Source: Clostridia bacterium (GTDB taxonomy: Bacteria > Bacillota > Clostridia > Oscillospirales > CAG-272). Taken from it: DNA of 34,968 bases. Made by a program: the position numbers and the translations under genes. The notes beneath the pieces are model-generated. The model did no database searches and was not told where the DNA came from. It worked only from the letters and a program-made list of their open reading frames with translations. This document shows, piece after piece, positions 15,851-22,821 of this stretch (its first letter is position 1; the number at the start of each line of letters is the position of its first letter). The stretch covers positions 1-34,968 of the forward strand of contig JAFQFS010000167.1 of the NCBI GenBank assembly GCA_017398585.1, given 5' to 3'.

Positions 15851-16993
15851 ATGTCAAAACTATTCATGGTACTCCTTGTCTTGGGCCTGCTGCTTCCGCC
15901 GGTTTCCACAGCCGCTGCGGTACCGGACAATCTCCCGTTTGACGTGAACGCGGATTCCGCTGTCCTGATGGATACCGCCACCGGAACGGTCCTGTATGCG
16001 AAAAACGCCGATCAGGCACTCCCGCCGGCGTCCGTTACAAAGATTATGACGCTGCTGCTGTTCATGGAGGAGGTCGATTCCGGAAATATTTCGCTCGACG
16101 AGGAACTGACGGTCAGTGAATATGCCGCATCCATGGGCGGTTCGCAGGTTTATCTGGAACCCGGCGAGACCATGCGGGCGGAGGATATGCTGAAATCCGT
16201 GATCATCGCGTCTGCGAACGACGCGGCAGTGACCCTTGCCGAAAAAGTCGCCGGAAGCGAAGAAGCCTTCGTCGGGCGCATGAACGAACGTGCTGCGGAA
16301 CTCGGCATGAGCAATACTCATTTTGAAAACGCCACCGGTCTCGACGACGACACGACCAAACATCTGACCTCCGCGTACGACATCGCCCTGATGTCACGCG
16401 AACTCCTGACGCATCCGACCATCACAAACTACAGCACCATCTGGATGGATACGATCCGTGACGGTGCATTCGGTCTGACCAACACCAACCGACTGATCCG
16501 CTTTTACGACGGTGCCACGGGGCTGAAAACCGGTTCCACGTCCAGAGCCGGCTTCTGCATGAGCGCGACCGCTCTGCGGGACGGCATGCACCTGATCGCC
16601 GTCATCATGGGTTCCGATACCCGTGATATACGCAACGAAGCTGCCAGACAGCTCCTCGACTACGGTTTCGCGAAATACTCCCTGTACGGCGATCCGGGCG
16701 GGGAAGCGGGAACGGCGGGCATCCTCGGCGGGGTGAAAAACACCTGCGCGTGCGAGTACGCGCCGTATACACAGCTCATGCCGAAAGGGAAGAACAAATC
16801 GGTGCAGACGGAATTCCTCATCGACGAAAACATCTCCGCTCCTGTACGGAAAGGAGACCGGGTTGGCACGGTACGGTACCTTGCCGACGGCGAAGTGCTG
16901 CACGAAGCGGACATCACGGCGGCGGAAGATGTTGCGAAAATCACCTTCGGCGAGCTTTTTCTGCGGATGCTCGGAATTTGCCTTTTTAAATAA
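15851..16993 (+). CDS. D-alanyl-D-alanine carboxypeptidase (penicillin-binding protein, S11 family)
   Basis: A 380-residue S11 serine peptidase that removes the terminal D-Ala from peptidoglycan stem peptides outside the membrane. It has an N-terminal signal peptide (residues 1 to about 23, LFMVLLVLGLLLPPV). All three active-site motifs are present: SVTK with Ser61 and Lys64, SAN at 121-123, and KTG at 226-228. A C-terminal beta domain is followed by a short amphipathic end (GELFLRMLGICLF), the usual membrane anchor. The length is normal for DacF/DacA types. It lies 68 bp after the MoxR operon on the same strand, with the RBS-covering hairpin between, so it may be cotranscribed and translationally controlled. 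Confidence 0.93.
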   Translation: MSKLFMVLLVLGLLLPPVSTAAAVPDNLPFDVNADSAVLMDTATGTVLYAKNADQALPPASVTKIMTLLLFMEEVDSGNISLDEELTVSEYAASMGGSQVYLEPGETMRAEDMLKSVIIASANDAAVTLAEKVAGSEEAFVGRMNERAAELGMSNTHFENATGLDDDTTKHLTSAYDIALMSRELLTHPTITNYSTIWMDTIRDGAFGLTNTNRLIRFYDGATGLKTGSTSRAGFCMSATALRDGMHLIAVIMGSDTRDIRNEAARQLLDYGFAKYSLYGDPGGEAGTAGILGGVKNTCACEYAPYTQLMPKGKNKSVQTEFLIDENISAPVRKGDRVGTVRYLADGEVLHEADITAAEDVAKITFGELFLRMLGICLFK

Positions 16994-17023
16994 CAGTTTC
17001 TGCTCAAAATTAATAATTTGCTC

Positions 17024-17052
17024 TTGAAAAACGCCATAAAATGTTGTATTAT
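17024..17052 (+). promoter_or_regulatory. Promoter of the pgi gene
   Basis: TTGAAA (17024-17029), a 17-bp spacer and TATTAT (17047-17052). The leader before the chosen start is about 95 nt. Confidence 0.75.
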
Positions 17053-17151
17053 ATAGGTGAACATAATTTATGTGTTTCAAGGCAACCAATATATTCCAGA
17101 TTGTCTGAGAAAATACTCAAAAACAGGCATATGCGGAGGACTTTTAAAACA

Positions 17152-18489
17152 ATGTCAGTTAAACTCAATGAAAAGTATCTCTCCGGTTTCGTTTCCGAAA
17201 TCGAAGTGAAGAAAATTTCCCATCTTACAGAAGCTGCCTACTCTCTCGTGAAGAGCGGTGAAGGCGAAGGTTCGGATTTCCTTGGTTGGGTAGACCTTCC
17301 GGTTAATTATGATAAAGAAGAATTCGCAAGAATCAAGGACGCGGCTGCAAAGATCCAGAAGAACTGTGACGTATTCGTCGTCATCGGTATCGGCGGTTCC
17401 TACCTCGGCGCACGCGCTGCGATCGAATATGTGAAGTCTCCTCTCTATAATAACCTCGCGAAGGATACTCCCGAAATTTACTTCGCCGGCAACACCATCA
17501 GCTCTTCCGCTCTCGCAGACGTTCTTCGTCTCTGCGAAGGCAAGGATGTATGCGTAAATGTTATCTCCAAGTCCGGTACGACCACCGAACCGGCGGTCAC
17601 CTTCCGTATTTTCCGTGAACTTCTCGAAAAGAAGTACGGCGAAGAAGGCGCAAGAGAACGCATTTTCGTTACGACCGACCGTGCGCGCGGCAAGCTCAAG
17701 GAATTCTCCACGGAAAAGGGATACGAAACCTTCGTTGTTCCGGATGACATCGGCGGACGTTACTCCGTCCTCACCGCAGTCGGCCTTCTCCCGATCGCTG
17801 TTGCGGGCATCGACATCGATGCAATGATGAAGGGCGCGGCTGACGCAAGAGAAAAGTATTCCGTTAACTGCTGGAAGAGCAACGAATGTCTCCGTTATGC
17901 CGCACTTCGCAACATCATGTACAACAAGGGCAAGTCCATGGAAATCCTCGTTTCCTATGAGCCTTCCGTCCAGATGTTCTGCGAATGGTGGAAGCAGCTC
18001 TACGGCGAAAGCGAAGGCAAGGACAACAAGGCACTCTATCCGTCTTCCGTAATTTTCTCGACCGACCTTCACTCTCTCGGGCAGTACATCCAGGAAGGTC
18101 AGCGTACCATGTTCGAAACCGTTATCGACTTCAAGAAGTCGGTTGACACGGTTGTAATCTCGGATGACCCGAACAACATCGACGGTCTCAACTTCCTTTC
18201 CGGCAAGGAACTCCATGACGTAAACAGAATGGCGATGACCGGTACGCTGTTCGCACACAACGACGGCGGCGTTGCAAACGTAGTGATCGAAGTGGAAGAC
18301 AGAAGCGAATACTCCTTCGGCTATCTCGTATACTTCTTCGAACTTGCGTGCGCAGTATCCGGCTATATGCTCGGTGTCAATCCCTTCGACCAGCCCGGCG
18401 TGGAAGCATACAAGAAGAATATGTACGCTCTTCTCGGCAAGCCCGGTTACGAAGAACACAAAGCAGAACTCGAAGCAAGAATGAACTAA
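17152..18489 (+). CDS. pgi: Glucose-6-phosphate isomerase
   Basis: A 445-residue enzyme that interconverts glucose 6-phosphate and fructose 6-phosphate in glycolysis. Seen are the phosphate-binding [14 protein letters not shown] (about 79-92), SKSGTT, the signature [20 protein letters not shown], and the C-terminal [20 protein letters not shown]. The open frame extends upstream to 17041, but ATG 17152 is chosen because GGAGG (17135-17139) precedes it and the family N-terminus matches there; the upstream part would overlap the promoter. Lysine is almost always AAG and codon choice is strongly biased, as expected for a highly expressed gene. The next gene follows after 29 bp and shares this codon bias. 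Confidence 0.96.
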   Translation: MSVKLNEKYLSGFVSEIEVKKISHLTEAAYSLVKSGEGEGSDFLGWVDLPVNYDKEEFARIKDAAAKIQKNCDVFVVIGIGGSYLGARAAIEYVKSPLYNNLAKDTPEIYFAGNTISSSALADVLRLCEGKDVCVNVISKSGTTTEPAVTFRIFRELLEKKYGEEGARERIFVTTDRARGKLKEFSTEKGYETFVVPDDIGGRYSVLTAVGLLPIAVAGIDIDAMMKGAADAREKYSVNCWKSNECLRYAALRNIMYNKGKSMEILVSYEPSVQMFCEWWKQLYGESEGKDNKALYPSSVIFSTDLHSLGQYIQEGQRTMFETVIDFKKSVDTVVISDDPNNIDGLNFLSGKELHDVNRMAMTGTLFAHNDGGVANVVIEVEDRSEYSFGYLVYFFELACAVSGYMLGVNPFDQPGVEAYKKNMYALLGKPGYEEHKAELEARMN

Positions 18490-18518
18490 ATAATAAACCC
18501 ACATATACGGAGGAAATC

Positions 18519-18932
18519 ATGATTAAGTTAATTGTAGGCAAAAAAGGTTCCGGCAAGACCAAGACCCTCATCGACCTCGTAAATGCAGCGCTCGGTACGA
18601 CCAACGGTTCCGTAGTTTGCATCGAAAAGGGCAACAAGCTCAACTTCGAAATCAACTACCAGTGCAGACTGATCGATACCGATGAATACCTCATTACCGA
18701 TGGCCAGTCTCTGTTCGGCTTCATCGCAGGTATTCTCGCAAGCAACCACGACGTTACTGACCTCTTTGTTGACTCCGCTCTCAAGATCTGTCAGAACAAC
18801 ACCGAAAGCTTCGACGTATTCCTTAACGAACTGGAAGCTCTCGTAAAGACCCACGACATTAATTGTGTAATTACCTCTTCTCTCGCAGTGGAAGAAGCAT
18901 CCGACACTGTAAAGAAGTTTATTGTTGAATAA
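18519..18932 (+). CDS. Small P-loop NTP-binding protein of unknown role
   Basis: A 137-residue protein that starts directly with a P-loop: IKLIVGKKGSGKTKTLIDL, where GKKGSGKT is Walker A (residues 7-14). Hydrophobic strands follow, with LFVDSAL as a Walker-B-like strand ending in Asp and a late CVITSSL strand. It lacks the other ATPase domains, so it is a minimal P-loop fold. Similar short proteins in Clostridia are usually labelled only as ATP-binding. The ATG at 18519 has GGAGG 6 bp before it. It shares an operon with pgi, with no terminator between them and one directly after. The function is not recognised. Confidence 0.85.
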   Translation: MIKLIVGKKGSGKTKTLIDLVNAALGTTNGSVVCIEKGNKLNFEINYQCRLIDTDEYLITDGQSLFGFIAGILASNHDVTDLFVDSALKICQNNTESFDVFLNELEALVKTHDINCVITSSLAVEEASDTVKKFIVE

Positions 18933-18951
18933 TCGGTAACAGCGCGATTAC

Positions 18952-18991
18952 GGGAAGGTATACCGGAAGGGTACCTTCCCTCTTTTTCTTT
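18952..18991 (+). terminator. Rho-independent terminator of the pgi operon
   Basis: A perfect 9-bp stem GGGAAGGTA / TACCTTCCC with an 11-nt loop is followed by TCTTTTTCTTTT. Confidence 0.9.
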
Positions 18992-19036
18992 TCGCACATT
19001 TATTGTCAGAACCGCATCCGGCCGCATACCATGGAA

Positions 19037-19057
19037 GTGAAGAAGAAACTTCTTCAC
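19037..19057 (+). repeat. Short perfect hairpin upstream of the cysteine-rich gene
   Basis: GTGAAGAAG / CTTCTTCAC is paired around an AAA loop, about 35 bp before the start codon. It lacks a T tail, so it is not a terminator. It could be an operator or an mRNA 5' stabiliser. Confidence 0.6.
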
Positions 19058-19092
19058 GCCAGTCAATTCATACGAAAGGCATGGAATATAAA

Positions 19093-19929
19093 ATGGCTGA
19101 ATGCAGAAACAACGGCGGACGCGACCGGGATCTGGTGTGCATTGACACCTACCGTGTCCTTGATTCCTGCCGTGACAAGGATTGCTTTGAAAATGTAAGG
19201 GTCTATCTGACCTGTATCGGACAGGACATCATTGACCGCACCGGTGTTGTCCGTGCAAAATGTGCGAAGGTTGTCTGGTCGTGCATTAACATCGACTCCG
19301 TACCGTTCAACCGCGGATTTTATCAGCTTTTCATTAAAATATATGTAAAAATCACCTTTGAAGCCTGTGTCGGACCGGGGAATATGCAGGAATTCGAAGG
19401 CATTGCCGTCGTCGAGAAAAAGGTTATTCTGTTCGGCAGCGAAGGAAACGTCAGCGTGTTCAAAAGCGAAGTGCAGCCCACCGGTTTCTGCGGATGCAGC
19501 GGGATGAAGCCGAACGTCACAAACTCACTCCCCATCGCAGTTCTTGAAACGGTCGACCCGATCATCCTGAATACCAGCATCGTTGAGCCGCACAAACCCT
19601 GCCGCTGCACGTGCTGCTGCACGGTCGACGAGATCCCCGACTGCGTCTGCTCTACGCTTTCCTGCGATCTTGCGGACGACGCCGACACGGATGCCAATGT
19701 TCTTCTTGTATCGCTCGGATTTTTCTCCATCGTGCGGATCGAACGTCCGGCGCAGTATCTGATCTCGGCGGTGGAATACTGCGTTCCGGAAAAGGAATGC
19801 GAAATGCCGTCGGTCGAGGACCCGTGCAGTCTGTTCAAGCAGATGTCATTCCCGACTTCCGAATTCTGTCCGCCTGCGATTATTCCGGGAAGTTCGGGCG
19901 GAGACAGCGGAAAATGCGGCTGTCAGTAA
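19093..19929 (+). CDS. Cysteine-rich protein of unknown function
   Basis: A 278-residue protein with about two dozen cysteines. They include the N-terminal SCRDKDC, a dense cluster PCRCTCCCTVDEIPDCVCSTLSC near the middle (written here as PCRCTCCC then DCVCSTLSC), and a final KCGCQ. The N-terminal CIDTYRVLDSCRDKDCFENVRVYL region looks like an uncharacterised protein type that I associate with Clostridia. No signal peptide or membrane helix is seen. A role in the spore coat or another disulfide- or metal-rich structure is possible but only inferred from composition. Start: ATG 19093 with AAAGG 13 bp upstream; ATG 19081 is in frame but only 1 bp after the AAAGG. It is monocistronic between two terminators. 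Confidence 0.75.
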   Translation: MAECRNNGGRDRDLVCIDTYRVLDSCRDKDCFENVRVYLTCIGQDIIDRTGVVRAKCAKVVWSCINIDSVPFNRGFYQLFIKIYVKITFEACVGPGNMQEFEGIAVVEKKVILFGSEGNVSVFKSEVQPTGFCGCSGMKPNVTNSLPIAVLETVDPIILNTSIVEPHKPCRCTCCCTVDEIPDCVCSTLSCDLADDADTDANVLLVSLGFFSIVRIERPAQYLISAVEYCVPEKECEMPSVEDPCSLFKQMSFPTSEFCPPAIIPGSSGGDSGKCGCQ

Positions 19930-19946
19930 ATCGTCCCGAAAAACAA

Positions 19947-19985
19947 AATGTCCGTGTTTCCACCTGACGTGGAGACACGGACATT
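19947..19985. terminator. Bidirectional terminator between convergent genes
   Basis: A 17-bp stem (one T-G pair) with a five-base CTGAC loop. The arms begin AATGTCCGTG and end CACGGACATT. It serves the cysteine-rich gene and the minus-strand yajC operon. Confidence 0.88.
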
Positions 19986-20002
19986 CTTTATCCGGTTTGT
20001 TT

Positions 20003-20818
20003 TTATCTTGCCGACAGAACGACGGCACATTCCGCGCACTTGTCGATCAGGGCATCGCTCTTCAGAAAGACGGTGTTGAGCGGCATCATGCCTTTTTCCA
20101 CGTACACCGCAGAGAACGTTCCCCGGCTGCACTTTACGACGGTTTCACCGTCAACGGAAGCCAGTGCGCCGTTCGATTCTTCGAAGGCAAACGGAACAAA
20201 TACGCCGTCCTCTCCCTTCTTGCGCATCCGGACGAGTTCGCGGCACAGCTTTTCGTACGCTTCCGACGCTTCGCTTTCCGGTATTCCTGCCGCCGGATAT
20301 CCGGCGATTTTCTTCATGCCGTTCCCGAACAGCTCTGTCACCCTGCCGAGCAGATCATTGGTGTCCGTAAATTCAAAAACGGCCACGGCATCAGCGAGAC
20401 CGGTACAGACCGGCACATCGGCGGCAAATGAGAAGCGGAGGGCAGGGTATGTTTCGGTAAGCCATCCGGCGCACTCCGGGCAGGTGACATACGATACGAC
20501 CGCACTGCCTTCCGGAAGGTTCGCGAGAGTTTCTTCGGAGATAGCGGATACGATCACGTATTTTCCGAATTCTTCCGTTTCGGTTTCCGGTTTTTCAGAG
20601 GTGTAAAGATTGTACAGCTCGCTGTAGGCACGGCTGAGATCCTGTGAATCGTATTTGGCAAATGCATAACGAATGGAAGTCGGGAGATCCTTCGTCATCT
20701 CTGTTACCGGCGGAAGCGAAGGGATCATAGCGTACATCAGAGAGTCAAGAAGACGGACACTGCCGTCCCGGCTGTCAACCGCTGCATGAATGCCGCAGGA
20801 CTTGAAGGTATGGATCAT
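20003..20818 (-). CDS. Protein in the SCIFF-maturase position, with maturase-like N-terminus but no radical SAM domain
   Basis: A 271-residue protein and the last gene of the yajC operon. The first 75 residues (MIHTFKSCGIHAAVDSRDG, then VRLLDSLMY and AFAKYDSQDLSRAYSELYNL) resemble the N-terminal peptide-recognition region of SCIFF maturases (ScfB). The genomic position after yajC and the TIGR04086 gene is also that of scfB. But there is no radical SAM CxxxCxxC motif. Instead there is a region with scattered cysteines (TCPEC, KCAEC near the C-terminus). The length is about 60 percent of a maturase. Start: the ATG at 20818 is chosen because AAAGGA lies 8 bp before it; the in-frame ATG at 20827 overlaps that site. 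The function is unknown; the relation to ScfB is an inference. Confidence 0.6.
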   Translation of the reverse strand: MIHTFKSCGIHAAVDSRDGSVRLLDSLMYAMIPSLPPVTEMTKDLPTSIRYAFAKYDSQDLSRAYSELYNLYTSEKPETETEEFGKYVIVSAISEETLANLPEGSAVVSYVTCPECAGWLTETYPALRFSFAADVPVCTGLADAVAVFEFTDTNDLLGRVTELFGNGMKKIAGYPAAGIPESEASEAYEKLCRELVRMRKKGEDGVFVPFAFEESNGALASVDGETVVKCSRGTFSAVYVEKGMMPLNTVFLKSDALIDKCAECAVVLSAR

Positions 20819-20845
20819 GTTTGACATCCTTTCTGTTGCTGTGGT

Positions 20846-21274
20846 TTAACGGATATTTTTCTTTAATTTCGTTTTCATTCCCGGTTTTTCCTTTTTTCTG
20901 TGCCCGACTGCAGCACCGACGGCAGAAGCCGGGATTACCAATGCGGTGTATACCAGCGACATCGGCAGTTCCACGTGAGATTCCGGCAGGGGAAGAAGTG
21001 CAAGAATCCAGATCAGCACCATTGTGATTGCTCCGGACAGAAGGCCGGACATGATCCCGTCACCGGACAGCCGCACTGCTGCGATTCCTCCGGCAGCGGC
21101 GCTCAGATAAAGCGCACACAGGGACAGTGGAAACGTAAGGCTGTCCGGATCGTCCGTGGAATAGGCGACACCGCAGAAAACGAGGAGCAGCAGGACGGCG
21201 GATGCCGCCCAGACTGCCTGCGCCTGAACGGAGGAAAGAAAAAGACTCCTCTTTGCTTCATGCGAATGTTTCAT
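20846..21274 (-). CDS. TIGR04086 family membrane protein
   Basis: A 142-residue protein with four hydrophobic helices (about 17-37, 46-66, 72-95 and 100-122). The second pair has the glycine-rich AAGGIAAVRLSGDG and GLLSGAI stretches typical of TIGR04086. It ends in a basic cytoplasmic tail (HRKKEKPGMKTKLKKN). This family is found in Clostridia next to yajC and the SCIFF genes, and its role is unknown. GGGAGG lies 4 bp before the ATG. It sits 92 bp after yajC and 27 bp before the next gene of the same operon. Confidence 0.8.
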   Translation of the reverse strand: MKHSHEAKRSLFLSSVQAQAVWAASAVLLLLVFCGVAYSTDDPDSLTFPLSLCALYLSAAAGGIAAVRLSGDGIMSGLLSGAITMVLIWILALLPLPESHVELPMSLVYTALVIPASAVGAAVGHRKKEKPGMKTKLKKNIR

Positions 21275-21366
21275 AAAACCTCCCGTACTGCGAATAAAAC
21301 GATGTGGTACATTCTATTCGCCGGACAGTGGGAAAATACCGCGAGGAAGCTGAGGAGTTTTATGGT

Positions 21367-21702
21367 TTATTCTGCGTCTTCCGCGTGAACGTCAACGTTA
21401 CGGACTGCGGTACGGAGAATACGGATCTTGTTGCGTTCGTTGCTGGTTTCGATCAGAACGGTTTCGTCCTTGATGGAGACGATCTTTCCGATAATGCCGC
21501 CGATGGTGGTGATTTCATCGCCGACCTGAAGGCCGTTGCGCATATCGTTGGATTCCTTTTCCTGCTTCTTCTGGGGACGGTACATGAAGAAGTAGAAGAC
21601 AGCAATCATCGCAACCAGCATCACGATGGTGGTTACCGCGTTTGCACCGGCCATATCCGCAGACTGAGCGGTTCCGGCAGTGCTTTCAAGAAAATAATAC
21701 AT
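21367..21702 (-). CDS. yajC: Preprotein translocase subunit YajC
   Basis: A 111-residue single-pass membrane protein of the SecDF-YajC accessory complex, which assists Sec-dependent export. A membrane helix (about 24-42, TTIVMLVAMIAVFYFFMYRP) is followed directly by the family hallmark RPQKKQEKE. Then comes the cytoplasmic SH3-like part with GLQVGDEITTIGGIIGKI. The open frame extends further upstream, but the ATG at 21702 is chosen because AAGGAG lies 8 bp before it and the family N-terminus is short. First gene of a minus-strand operon driven from 21736-21764. Confidence 0.95.
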   Translation of the reverse strand: MYYFLESTAGTAQSADMAGANAVTTIVMLVAMIAVFYFFMYRPQKKQEKESNDMRNGLQVGDEITTIGGIIGKIVSIKDETVLIETSNERNKIRILRTAVRNVDVHAEDAE

Positions 21703-21735
21703 TAATAAAAACTCCTTAGAGATCGTATTTCCTAA

Positions 21736-21764
21736 ATTATATAACAAAATCTCCCGTGTTGCAA
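21736..21764 (-). promoter_or_regulatory. Sigma-A promoter of the yajC operon
   Basis: On the minus strand: TTGCAA (21764-21759), a 17-bp spacer and TATAAT (21741-21736). A perfect 12-bp palindrome, TTCAAATTTGAA (21792-21803), lies about 28 bp upstream of the -35. Confidence 0.85.
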
Positions 21765-21811
21765 GAACTTCGGTGACGAATTCATAATAAGTTCAAATTT
21801 GAAACAATTTT

Positions 21812-22489
21812 TCAGCGGATCCGTCCGAACGCACCGAGCAGGGAAATCAGTTCCAGATAGTTTTCTACCGGAATCTCAAATCCCGAACCGCATGCCCACT
21901 GTCCCGGATAAGCCGCGGCGAGCCGTTCGACTTCCGCATAAATGTTTACCGGCGCACCTTTCAGAATGAAATCACGTCCGAGTCCACCGAGAATCCGGAT
22001 TTTTCCTCCGGCCTCCATCAGATGCTGTTCCGCGCGATCCGCTGCATACCATCCGCAGTCTCCGCGGGTGACGGCATCGTTCAGAGTACCGTCCATACGG
22101 ATCACTGGGAGCCGTTCCGGCGCCGCATCGCCATAGACGGCTGCCGAACAGATTGCGGGTGAATTTTCGGCAAGCGCCAAATCTGCCGCATTGTCACAGA
22201 TCACGGCAAATCCGATCCCGCCCGCATTTCCGCAGGCTTCCACTGCACGAATCAGCTCTTTCTTTTCGGCGTCTGCATAAAACCGCATGTCACAGAAAAT
22301 GACATCTGCACGGGTACGTTCCGACAGAGCGATGAGCGTGTCTACATAATGAGCGGGGCTATCCCATAAATGTTCTCCGCGCCGCCAGATCAGCGTTTCG
22401 GTGTGCATCCGGCCGATGAACGGCTCGAACAGGACATTCGCGGTACTGCGTCCGGCGAGAAAATCAAGAAAATACTGTTTATTCTGCAT
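21812..22489 (-). CDS. Short uroporphyrinogen-decarboxylase-like protein
   Basis: A 225-residue protein that resembles a shortened member of the URO-D/corrinoid-methyltransferase superfamily. The C-terminal half has the superfamily-like order: a strand with RILGGLGRDFILKGAP, a helix VNIYAEVERLAAAYPG, and the strand GSGFEIPVENYLELI. The N-terminus FLAGRSTANVLFEPFIG fits the usual opening. Full URO-D proteins have about 340 residues, so roughly a third of the barrel is missing, perhaps the middle. No heme-synthesis gene is nearby. GGGAG precedes the ATG. It is divergent from the ECF sigma gene, and its promoter carries the same dyad. The family call is tentative. Confidence 0.5.
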   Translation of the reverse strand: MQNKQYFLDFLAGRSTANVLFEPFIGRMHTETLIWRRGEHLWDSPAHYVDTLIALSERTRADVIFCDMRFYADAEKKELIRAVEACGNAGGIGFAVICDNAADLALAENSPAICSAAVYGDAAPERLPVIRMDGTLNDAVTRGDCGWYAADRAEQHLMEAGGKIRILGGLGRDFILKGAPVNIYAEVERLAAAYPGQWACGSGFEIPVENYLELISLLGAFGRIR

Positions 22490-22517
22490 GAGTTGTCTCC
22501 CTTAGGTTGATGTTCCT

Positions 22518-22546
22518 ATTATAATGGGTTTCCTCGGAAAATTCAA
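22518..22546 (-). promoter_or_regulatory. Sigma-A promoter of the URO-D-like gene
   Basis: On the minus strand: TTGAAT (22546-22541), a 17-bp spacer and TATAAT (22523-22518). The spacer contains TTTCCTCGGAAA (22529-22540). Confidence 0.85.
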
Positions 22547-22628
22547 GTAGAAACAACAGAATACGGGATCTCTTTTCCGGACGGCGGAAAAATATTTCCG
22601 GAGGCATCAATTGACTTTCCGCGGAAAA
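22529..22628. promoter_or_regulatory. Cluster of TTTCC-N-GGAAA dyads across two divergent promoters
   Basis: Three dyads lie within 100 bp of the 332-bp gap between the URO-D-like and ECF genes: TTTCCTCGGAAA (22529-22540), TTTTCCG-N5-CGGAAAA (22573-22591), and the perfect palindrome TTTCCGCGGAAA (22616-22627). A half-like TTTCCGGAGG follows the second, at 22595-22604. The first and third begin next to the -35 of each divergent promoter, inside the spacer. This is the layout of an operator shared by both genes. Confidence 0.65.
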
Positions 22629-22639
22629 TCTGTTATACT
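22611..22639 (+). promoter_or_regulatory. Sigma-A promoter of the ECF fusion gene
   Basis: TTGACT (22611-22616), a 17-bp spacer and TATACT (22634-22639), with a palindrome in the spacer. The leader is about 175 nt long and contains no other clear signal. Confidence 0.8.
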
Positions 22640-22821
22640 GACGTGAATTCTCATGGATTGAAAGTTTTCCCCACAGTTTAAGTTAATGACATTGGATGCC
22701 AATCAGGCGTTATTTTTTTGAAAAAAATTTCAGATTTCACCGAACCGATTCCGCACCGGACGGTACAATAGTATGAAAACACCTGCAGGACGTTTTCCGA
22801 ATCAAACAAAGGAGTAGAACC

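Noticed and set aside
20846..21366. A hidden scfA (SCIFF peptide) gene
   Set aside because: The only gaps are 27 and 92 bp, too short for a peptide of about 46 residues, and no six-cysteine frame was seen.
22741..22769. Possible ECF-type or second sigma-A promoter before the ECF gene (GAACC ... CGG, TACAAT)
   Set aside because: The -35 and -10 matches are weak and the spacing is not convincing. A much better promoter exists at 22611-22639.
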